Shown: positions 20,079-29,471 of the stretch, piece after piece
Position numbering within the stretch: position 1 is the first letter of the stretch
Layout of the letters: each line of letters begins with the position of its first letter
NCBI GenBank assembly: GCA_009829735.1
Contig: CM020618.1
Coordinates: 37,176,894 to 37,240,893 of the forward strand
DNA: 64,000 nucleotides
Direction: 5' to 3'
Origin: Pyropia yezoensis
Lineage: Eukaryota; Rhodophyta; Bangiophyceae; Bangiales; Bangiaceae
The notes under the pieces: generated by a model
What the model was told of the DNA's origin: nothing
Database searches by the model: none
The model's input: the letters and a program-made list of their open reading frames with translations, nothing else
Made by a program: the position numbers and the translations under genes

Positions 20079-20662
20079 GCTCTCGTCGTTCTACGTGCCC
20101 CCTGAGTGCCCGCCTCATTCTCGCGCTGGAGGAGATCAGGCCGCCCCGGATAGCACGTTCAAAAGTGCGGGGGGGCGCAAGACAAGGACTGATGGGCTCC
20201 ACAGCCAGGGTTGCAAGATTTTAAAAATATACTCTGAGGCCGTAAAATATAGTATAATTATAGTGTAATATATGCATAAATATGCTAATCATCAGTGAAC
20301 TATTTTGCCACGTTGACAAGCACGTGTCCAGATAGTCGACGGTCCTGAATCATCCCGACCGGAGGTCAGATGCTGAGCACGTATCTGTGCCGGCCGTCTG
20401 CCAGGTCACGCATTCCAAGCCAAGCGTCTGGTGACCACAACGCGAGCGCCTCGCCTTTGACGGTTGACGTTTCAAGCCCTCCATGGCCTGTGCTGGCGCG
20501 GACGACAGGTCTGTGACAGTTGCAGTCCCAGGAGCCGTCGGAGGCATCCAATGACGCGATCACTCGAGCAGGGCCGATGCCGCCGCCGGTACGCACAGAG
20601 GGAGCTCCTGCCAAGTCACTTCGAAACAGTAGCAGCGGGCCTTCCCTGGCGGCCAGATGACA
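20079..20662. other. No gene seen
   Basis: Includes a short AT-rich patch around 20215-20300. No supported ORF or RNA gene. Confidence 0.4.
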
Positions 20663-20939
20663 GTGCAACTGCCCCCCCCCCCACGCCACTCACGACGAGG
20701 CCGGCGGCCTGGAACCGAGCTACCTTGCTGGGGGCGCCGCGCGCACTCGGGCGGCTGGCAGGCGGCGCGGCCCCCACCCCGCCTGGGTCGGGGGCGGCAA
20801 GCCCGCCGTGGCGGCTGGACGGCGGCGGGGCGGGCGCACCCCCGACGACACCCACCACGTGCCTGGCCGCCGCGACCCCACCCATCTGGACGGAGCACCT
20901 CCTGCTCACTGCTGAACAACTGGTCGGCGCGCACGACAA
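20663..20939. repeat. Left arm of inverted repeat flanking the BED finger
   Basis: Reverse complement of 21112-21388 over about 277 bp, almost perfectly. The arm is GC-rich and begins beside a C-run; the partner begins at TTGTCGTGC. Confidence 0.9.
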
Positions 20940-20990
20940 CCAGGGCGTCGACTGACGCAGGCGACAAGCACCGGCGTCTCCAGCTTCCAG

Positions 20991-21117
20991 ATGGGCGCGC
21001 CGCGTGACCCCGTGTGGGAGCACACGGTGGGGGCTAGCAAGGCGCAGTATGTCAAATGTGTGTTTTGTGGCAGGGAGATGTTTCGAAACCCAACGTGGGT
21101 GAAGAAGCATATTGTCG
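20991..21117 (+). pseudogene. BED zinc-finger fragment of a hAT-like transposase
   Basis: The ATG at 20991 opens a frame beginning MGAPRDPVWEHTVG. It continues with VKCVFCGREMF and WVKKHI. That is the BED-finger pattern: an aromatic DPVWEH N-terminus, CX2C, then a histidine. Such an N-terminal finger is characteristic of hAT-superfamily transposases, where it binds DNA. After the first zinc histidine the frame runs into the right inverted-repeat arm, so the rest of the transposase is missing. I found no hAT catalytic segment nearby. Confidence 0.6.
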
Positions 21118-21388
21118 TGCGCGCCGACCAGTTGTTCAGCAGTGAGCAGGAGGTGCTCCGTCCAGATGGGTGGGGTCGCGGCGGCCAGGCACGTGGTGGG
21201 TGTCGTCGGGGGTGCGCCCGCCCCGCCGCCGTCCAGCCGCCACGGCGGGCTTGCCGCCCCCGACCCAGGCGGGGTGGGGGCCGCGCCGCCTGCCAGCCGC
21301 CCGAGTGCGCGCGGCGCCCCCAGCAAGGTAGCTCGGTTCCAGGCCGCCGGCCTCGTCGTGAGTGGCGTGGGGGGGGGGGCAGCTGCGC
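21112..21388. repeat. Right arm of inverted repeat
   Basis: Inverted partner of 20663-20939. Its start coincides with the end of the BED coding segment. Confidence 0.9.
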
Positions 21389-21557
21389 TCCCGTCCAGCC
21401 GCCAGCGTTGGCTCGCCGCCGCCGTCCAGATAGGCGGGGTCGCGGCGGCCAGGCACGTGGTGGGTGTCGTCGGGGGTGCGCCCGCCCCGCCGCCGTCCAG
21501 CCGCCACGGCGGGCTTGCCGCCCCCGACCCAGGCGGGGTGGGGGCCGCGCCGCCTGC
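21171..21557. repeat. Direct duplication of part of the right arm
   Basis: About 124 bp at 21171-21294 recur in the same orientation at about 21433-21557, offset by about 262 bp. The duplicated segment contains the CAGGCACGTGGTGGG block. Confidence 0.85.
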
Positions 21558-24500
21558 CCGCCTGCCGCGTAGTCCAATCTGGCTTGTGATCTCGGTCGCG
21601 GCTGGTCTACGGCAGATTTGGTGCAGTCGTGGTGGTCGGAAAGCTTGATACGTGTGGCAAAAAAGTGCCCACACGTGGCATTAATTATGATAGGCCATGT
21701 TCTGGAGCCCTATATTTATGTATAATTTACTCGTTTCTTTCAACGTTAAAATTTACTCCTCGCAACCCTGTCCACAGCCCCCCCGCGCATTGTGGCCTTC
21801 CGATCCCGCAGCTCGACCGCACTCCTGCACCCCACCGCGCGTGTGCCGTTGTCCTGCACCTCCCTTTCCCCCAACGGCTATCTTCGCCTAGGCGCCCCCC
21901 CCCCGCACCGTTTTCTTCCCTGTTCCCCCCCTCTTTCTGCGATGGCGCCGGACCCCCGCCTGGTACCAGGGGCATCAGTGCATGCGCTCGATAAACACGT
22001 CAAGAGCTTTGCGGAATGTGCTTGCCTCTACGGGAGTGTGGCGGACTCTAAGCACATCCCTGGACGAGTACTGTCCACTCAGCGCAAGCCTGGGGCGGTC
22101 ACGACAACAGAAGCGCAAAAAAAGGTACATCACAAAAGCGATCACAGGAGCAACACAAGCGAGTATCATCGCGACGCCAACACACGCAACACGCATGGAA
22201 CACGCAGAATGAAGGGGGAACCGCCGCCACGGGAGGGAGGTGACAGCATACGCGGCGCGAGGGCCAGAACGCGAAAACAGACAACCTGAATTGCTCACTC
22301 AGACGGGCGAGCCGGCCGTGAGGGTTATAGCCGTGGGTGCAGGGGCACAGAGAAGCCAGCGATGTCTCTGCGACGGGGTGGGTGACGACAGGACTGGGGG
22401 AGCGGGGGACGACGACAACCAACGGCAGAAAAAGGAGGGGGCGAGCGACGACAACAAATGGCAGAGGGAGGAGGGAGCGAGCGACGACATCAAACGGCAG
22501 AGGAAGGAGGGGGCGAGCGACGATAACAAATGGCGGGGGGAGGAGAGGGCGCGCGACAACGACGGACGGGGTGGACGACGATAAAAAATGCCAGGGGCAG
22601 GGGGGGGCGACGATAACAATTGGCAGAGAGGGGGGGGGGCGACGACTGACTGGGATGGGCGGGCGTGGGAGGGGCGACGGCAACGGATGGGGTCCGGTGG
22701 GCGGGGGGAGGCGTGCGACGGCGACGGATGGGGTGGGGTGCGCCGGCGGGGGGGGGGGGGGGGGCGACGACGACGTATGGGGGCGGGGCTCGCTTTTGGT
22801 CGCTAGGTGCGCGCCTCTTTTGGCGCGCGCGCGTTTTTTTTGGCGCCCTCTTGTTTTTGCCCGTCACAATGGTGGGTACGCTCAACTACGAGTAACTCTC
22901 CTCCGTGGTAACTCGCCTCTGCCAACCCACCCCACCATCGCCGCGCATACACCATGCGGTGGCCCACAACCCCAGCCAATCGGAGAACGATGCTCTCGAC
23001 CAATCCGATGCAACCTCGCCCAACCTCACCATGAGAGTGCCAACCCAACCCCAACCTGACGGCCCACCCGCCCCAGAGGCAGCACAGGGTGCCCACGTGC
23101 CCACACGTGCCCGCACAAGCCACCAGCGCGTGACCATCTCGGGTGGCAGGGAGTGGGGCCATGATATGGGTGCATTTGTGCTGGCCGGATCTGCCAAGAT
23201 ATTTTGGAACCGGGCGGTCTGCCGTCACCGCGTGCAGGCGTATGTGCGGTCCACAGACGTGCGCCTGTCCATCCTTGCTGGTACTGTGTGCATGGTCTGC
23301 TGCTGCTACGATGATGGGCGGCAGGCTGCCGGTGAACTCATGCAGGATGTATATCGTTTTTGATATACCTTCAACATTTGAAAATAAGTGTTCCACTGCA
23401 CGGTGTGAACGTTCGTTGGTCTTTGAACTTTTGAGTCAGTGGTTCTGTGTTGTGTTTCATGTTACAGCCACGTGCCACCGTCGGCGCTTGAGCTTGTCCC
23501 CCACATCCTCTTCTCCGTGACGCACACGAGCACCGCGTGTCCATCCGTGCTGCAGCGCAAGAGCAGCGTATGTGCGAGACAAGCAGACCCGCACGGGTGG
23601 GTGTACAGGCCAAGCCATGCCCATTCATTGCAGCCTCACCGTCGACCATGCCCTCGCTCCAAGCGTCATGTCCATGCCTCCAAGAGTCCGCCAACGTCGC
23701 GTCGTCTGCACGCGGTGTTGGGAAGAGGACCGTATCTCGAACGAGCTCTCGAATGGCCAAAACAGCGCCGAGAACGTGGTGGATGGTTGCTCCGACGTCG
23801 GATGTTGTGATGATGAGCAGCCTTTCAGCTGGTAGGGACCGCCGTGTCGTCCTATCGTGCAGCAACTCCACTGTGTGGGGGGTGGCGGCGCCCTGGGGGG
23901 AGCCCCAAGCGGCCGTTGCCCTCTTTGCCGTCGTGGTCTTGTCTGAGTCCGCTCGGGAGGATCTCTTCTGGAACACTCTGGACAACACTACGTGGCCCCC
24001 TTGTGCCTATTCAATTTGATTTTCTGTTACTATTGCTTTTCATAGAGCGTGCGGCGTCGGCCTGCTGTGCGCCACCGTAGATATCTGTTGGGATATCTTC
24101 TTCCACCGACATCGCTGCCAGCCAAAATAGAGGGGTCCAAGACAGATCATCTCGGTCCAATAGGGTTTGCTCCCTCGCTGTCGACACAGATCCCCGCGAG
24201 CCACCCCGCCTCCCCCCCCCCCCCACCCGCCGTCACCTGTGATGCGACTCCATTCCACATGCGTTAGATATTTCGCCCAACCGCCAATCCACCACAGCGG
24301 CACCCCCGTCACTGTGCCGTCCCGCCCGCGGCCGGGCCCGCCCGCTCGCCCTGCCCGCCCGCCAGACCGACGCCTGCCCGCCCGCCGCGTGCGCACGCTC
24401 CGCGCGCGCCCGGGCCCCCCGCAGCGCGCCTGCCGCTGCCGCTGCCGCCGCCACAGCCAATCGTATCTCTCTGGCGCAGCGGATCCCATTGCCCTTGCCC

Positions 24501-25499
24501 ATCGGCACGTGGCGATATTTTCGCCAACCCCCCCCCCCCCCCCCCCCCCCCCCAAAGGGGCCGCCCGGCCCGGGGCAAGGGCGCGACAAGGATTCCCCCC
24601 CCCCCCCCCCCCCCCCCCTCTGTCATGCTGGGAAAGGGGGGGCGGCATGTGCCCTGACCGCCGGTGCGGGCGGGCCGAGCACCTTCCAGCTGGGCACCGC
24701 CGCGGTTCCCGGATTCCCCCGTCGCGGGCGCCCTCTCTCCCTCTCTCTCTGCCTGCGCGGCCCCCCGCCCGTGGGGAGAGGGCCCTTCCAGCCCATCTCT
24801 CACTCGCGGTGAGGGAGCCGCGCCAATGCCCTTCCCCCGCCCATTCCTCCGCGGCCGTGTCCTGGCGGCAGCCATTGTGGCGCCCTGCCGTCAACACCAT
24901 GCGGCGGGAAAAAAGATATCCGCCCGAGCGGGCGGGGTGCCATAGGCGCGGCCGCCCAGTCGGCGGCCGCGACGCCACGGCGCCGCCGGCACCGCCGCTT
25001 TTGCGCCGCTGCCCGTCCCCCGTGCCCCTACCCCTCCCCCTCCCCCCCCCCCCCCCCCCCCATCACACCCCCTCCCCCCTCCCCCGCCCACCCCCCCCGA
25101 CACAGCGTGGCCCGCGCCGCGTGTGCCCCCTGCCTACGCGCCGTCCGTCCGTCGTCTGTGGAACCCATTCGCTGCTCTTGGGCGCCGCTGCTGCACGGGC
25201 AGCGTAACACCGGGTGCCCCATTCCGCCACACGCATCCCCCCCGGCGCCTCGCCGTCGTCGCCGCCTGGGCGGTACAACGGGCATCTGCCCCGCTGCACC
25301 GCATGCTCAACCCGAACCCCCTGTTCCAACCCCTCACCCCCTCCTTCCCCCCCCACCTTGTGTATCACTCCCCTTCCCCCCCCCCCCCCCCAGCTGTGCT
25401 TCTCGTCCGGGTCGATCACACACCCCCCCCCTCCCCAGGGTTATACTGCCTGGTTTCCCCCTTCCCCCCCTCCCCCCCTCCCCCCCCCCCCTGCCCACC
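21558..25499. other. Gene-poor region with minisatellite and long C tracts
   Basis: No ORF carries a domain I recognise. The part from 22870 to 24050 is less GC-rich. From 24180 on, long C-runs appear (for example 24529-24553, 24595-24618, 25039-25060). The last few hundred bases before 25500 are pyrimidine-rich and may be the promoter/5' UTR of the B-box gene. Confidence 0.4.
22411..22568. repeat. 36-bp minisatellite
   Basis: Four units of exactly 36 bp start at 22411, 22447, 22483 and 22519, each beginning GACGA(C/T)A. A partial unit follows and degenerate relatives run to about 22790. In one plus frame each unit encodes 12 charged residues of the form DDNKWQREEGAS. Whether it is translated is unknown. 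Confidence 0.85.
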
Positions 25500-28400
25500 A
25501 TGATGCATTCTGTCCTCCGCTTCCGGCCGCTGTGTGATGCGTGCGAGCGGGCGGTGGCGTCGCTGTGGTCATCCTCCTCCCGCCGGCCACTCTGCGTCAC
25601 GTGCGCGGCGGGCCCACCCGGCGGTGGCAGCGGCGCGGCCGGCGGGGGCGGCCGCGCCCGCGGCGGCGCGGCGGCGCTGGTGCCCGGCGGCGCCCTCACC
25701 GCCCTTGGCCCCGAGGCGGCCGCCGCCGCCGCCGTGGGGATGGACGAGGAGGAGGCGGTGGCGGCGGGGTGGTGTACCCCCCCCGGAGGGGGGGGGGGCG
25801 GCCCCCCGCCACCGGCCGCCGCATCGGCCGTCGCCGCCGCCGCCACTACGTCGGCGCCCCTGTTTGGCGCCCCCCCCGGCGGTGGGGAGGACGACTCGAT
25901 GGACGTTGTTGGCGCGGGCTCCATGACCTGGGGCACCGCCCCGCTGCCGTTTGGGCCGTCTGCCACCGGGGGGGCGCCCCCCCCCCCGGTGGCGCCCGCC
26001 ACCGGCGCCGGCCGGCCCGACTGCTACCCCATCCGCCCCGAATCGGTCGTTGCCGCGCCGTGTGGCTTTTGCGCGTGCACCCCCGCGTCGGTCTACTGTG
26101 CCACGTCGGGGGTGGCGTCGTGTGACGTGTGTGCCGAGGCGGCGCTCTACTACCTCGGCGGCGGCGCGCTGGCGTCGTCCCCCATTGGCACCGCCGACGG
26201 GAGTGGGAGCGGCGGGAGCGGCAGCGCCGCGGGGGGCTCTGCGTCGGCCAATGGCCGGGGGGGGACCCCGGTGGGGGGCGGGGGGGGGGGGGGGGGGGTG
26301 CGCCCTCCCGCCCGGGGGGGGGGCGGCTCGTCACCGCGGCCGCCGCCGAGACGTCGACCGAGGTGCGGGCGCCGTCGCCAGGTTGCAGCGGCGGCTCCCT
26401 GCCGCACCTGCCCGCGGCGGTCACGCCGGCGTCTGCGGGTGCCGCGCCCGCTGCGGCTGCCCGCGACGCGAGCGGCGGGCGGAGGGGGAGGCAGCCGGCG
26501 CCGCCGTGGCCACCCCCCCCGGGCGGCATGGTGCCGTCGCCACCGCCAATGGCGTCTAGTGCCGTCCCCTCCCCCGCTGCCGCTGCTGCTGCCTCCGCCC
26601 CTGCCGCCCCCGCCGGGCCGCGCGGCTCGTCGGCCGAGGGTGACTGGGCAGCGCCGGTGGCGCCAGCGTTTGTGGCACTGCGGGACTCGGAAGCCGCGCA
26701 GCGGCAGCTGTTTGGGGGTGTGGACTTTGCCGCCGCCCTGTCGCCCGCGTCGGCCCGCCACGACGGGGCGGTGGCGGCGGCAGCAGCAGCGGCAGCGGCG
26801 GGGGGCCTCCACATGGCTGGCGGCGCGCCGCCGTCGGTGCTGGCCAACGCCCTCGAGGCGGTGCTCACCAGCGCAGACGACGGGATGGACACCTCCTCGG
26901 CGGGCAGCCGCATCGGGGGGGGCGGCAGCGGCAGCGGCGGCGGCAGCGGCGGCGCCACTGCCGCCGTTGCCGATACGGACGTGATGCAGGGGCTGTGCGG
27001 CGGCGGCACGGCGCGGCGGGTGGGCCTGTCGGCGAGCCTCGGCGACATGTCGAGCCTCGCTACCGACGCGGGGGTGGTGCTCACCGCTGACGGGGACCGC
27101 GCGGCGGACGTGGCGTTTGTCAATGACATGCACAGTCTCCTCGACGCGGCCGACGCCACCGAGGCCGCCCGCGCGCGGCACTGGGTGGCGGCCGCCGCGG
27201 CCGACCTGGCGGTCAGCTGTGGGATGGCGGGCGCCGTGGGGGAGGAGTGCGCGGGGGGGGTGGGCGGCGCCGCCGGCGCGCCCGGCGAGTTTCTCGACTT
27301 TCGCGACATGGGCGGCCTGTTTGGGGAGGACGCGGCCGTGGCGCTCGCCGCGGCGGGCACCGCCGCCGCGTGCGCCGTGGACGATGCGGCCTCGCCGGCT
27401 GTGGCGGACACGGTCCAGGCGGCGGCGGCGGCGGTAGCCCACGCGGGGGCCACCGCGTGCACACGCGCACGCCTACCCGCACGCGCACCGGCTGCCGCGG
27501 CGCACCCGTCCGTGCCGGGCAGTCGCTTTGACATTCACCACGCCCACGGCTGTGTGATCATGAAGGTGCGGCCGGTGGCAGACGGGCGCGTGCGGGAGCG
27601 CCGGGCGCGGCGGGCGGGCGGCGGGGGGCACCCCCGCAAGATGGACTTTTTGGGCGCCGTCGACAGCAGCGCCGGCGACACGTCTGCCCGCTCATCGGCC
27701 GCCGAGACGCCCCGCTCGCCGTCGCCGTCCCGGTCGGCGGGGCCGCCATCCACCTCCTCGGCGGGACTCCGTGGCTCATCATCCTCCCCGCCACTGCCGC
27801 GGGCGGCTACCGCCTCCCCGCCCGACCGGCCACGCCGGCCGGCGTACGGTGGTGGCAGTGGTGACGGCAACGGTGGCAGTGGGGCCGGTGCGGCCACCGC
27901 TGCTCGTGGCGCAGTGTCGAAGCGCGGCGGCGGCGGCGGCGGCAGCGGCGCCCCCCCCCGCGGCCGCCGGCCACGGCCGCCAATGGACCTCTCCTACTTC
28001 CAAACGCCCCTCCCCCGTGCGCTCGCCGCACGGATGGCCGCGTCGGCAGCGGCGCCCGCTGCCGCCGCCGCTGCCGCCTCCGCCGCTGCCGCCACGGACG
28101 CGTCGAGGACCGCCGCGACGTGGCGGGCGCGCGGGACGCCCCCCGTGGCCGACAGGGCGCTGTCTCCGCCGCCGCTACCACCCCCGCCGCCGCCGTCTCC
28201 GCTCGCGCTGCCCGCCCCCGCGGCGGGCCACACATCGGCAGGGGCGCCCGCCGTGCGGGATGCCGCCCCCGCTGCGGCAGCGTACCCCGCCTATGAGAAT
28301 GTGGGGATAATCATGGCGGGGTCCGCCGCGCCGGTGGGGTCGTGGCATGCGCCCACCTTCCCCCCCTCCCCCCCGCCGTCTGGGGCTCTGCCGTCTTCAT

Positions 28401-28675
28401 CGCCTTTGGCGGGGGCGACCGTCCACCAGCCAGACGGGGCTATGCAGGCATCGGCGTCGGCGTCGGCTGCTGCTGCGGCGGCGGCAGAGGCGGACGCCAG
28501 CCTCACCTACTTTCGGACACCCCTCCCCCGCCGCTTTGCCGCCGCCACGGCCGCCACCGCGGCGGCAACGGCCGCGCGGCGGGGCCGCGCGGCGTCCCCC
28601 GCGGGGTCGGCGGGCGTTCCAGGGGGGGCGGGGGCGGCTGCCGGCGCGCCGCCGTCGTGGCTCCACCCGCTGTGA
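25500..28675 (+). CDS. Double B-box zinc-finger protein, apparent frameshift at a G-run
   Basis: The ATG at 25500 begins MMHSVLRFRPLCDACERAVA. Two B-box-like zinc fingers follow: CDACERAV…LCVTC at about residues 12-37, and CGFCACTP…CDVC at about residues 190-215. This arrangement resembles CONSTANS-like/BBX transcriptional regulators of green plants. No CCT domain is visible. The first frame degrades into Arg/Pro sequence after a 19-G run (26280-26298) and a second G-run (26314-26323). A different plus frame then stays open and protein-like to the TGA at 28675. I read both as one gene with a homopolymer-length error or a real frameshift. The distal part contains two copies of a YF(Q/R)TPLPR motif (near 28000 and 28512). 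Likely nuclear; targets unknown. Confidence 0.6.
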
Positions 28676-29471
28676 GTGCCTCGTCGTCGGGGCGCGGTAG
28701 GGGTTTGGCGCGCGCCACACGCGGCGCGCCGCGGACGGCTGCACTAGGGGCAGCGGCCGCCGCGGCGCGCGCGCGCGCGCGCGCGCCTTTTATTTGTGTA
28801 CACTACGGTGGGGTTGTAGCATCGGGGGACTGGTGGGGCTTTGCTTGTTCTTTTTTCTCTCTTCATGCCGTTTGGGTGGGGGGTTGTGTGTCGTTTTGGT
28901 AATTGGGGGCGGGGGTCGCACTCTCTTTTTCTTTCCTATCTATCCGTTTCTTTCCTTCATTCTCCTATTCATACAGCTACCTTCTCATCTTTCTGTTCAC
29001 CCTTGTCGTCGTGTTTCCTTTTGCCTCTTGTGTGGGAGGGTGGACGCCACAACACGGCCGCGCCCGTCGCGCCCACCAGGTGTCGGGTGATCCTTCCTCA
29101 GTGCTGCCTGCCCATCCGACGTTGCGGTTCCCCGCCCCTCCTGGTGGACCGAGGCAGCGGCGCACGCCGCTACCGGTTGGGGGCGGAGCACCGCCCCCGC
29201 AGCGGCCCACGTGTTAATAAACGAGGCGGCGCAGCGGTGTGCTGCGGCAGGCATCCGCATCGACGCACGTCGGGAGCCAGCGCGCCTCGGCCGCGGACCA
29301 TGCGACGCGTGTCCGGCGCACCCACCGGGCCATAAATACTGTGTTCCCCTGCGGGTCAGCCCCGCCCTCCAAACCCCAACCCCCCCCATTCCCCCCCCCC
29401 CCCCTCGCCCCCCCCCTCCCGCCAGCCCTTCCCGCCATCTCTGCCCGCCATCTCTGCCCGCCCTGCCAGCC
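28676..29471. other. Intergenic, between convergent genes
   Basis: No ORF of interest. It starts with a GC-alternating stretch (28770-28790), then T-rich sequence (28840-29030) plausible as 3' UTR, and C-runs near 29385-29420. Confidence 0.4.

Noticed and set aside
22803..23988. Minus-strand ORFs in the less GC-rich patch
   Set aside because: Considered as the missing part of the hAT transposase; no catalytic or dimerisation motif found.
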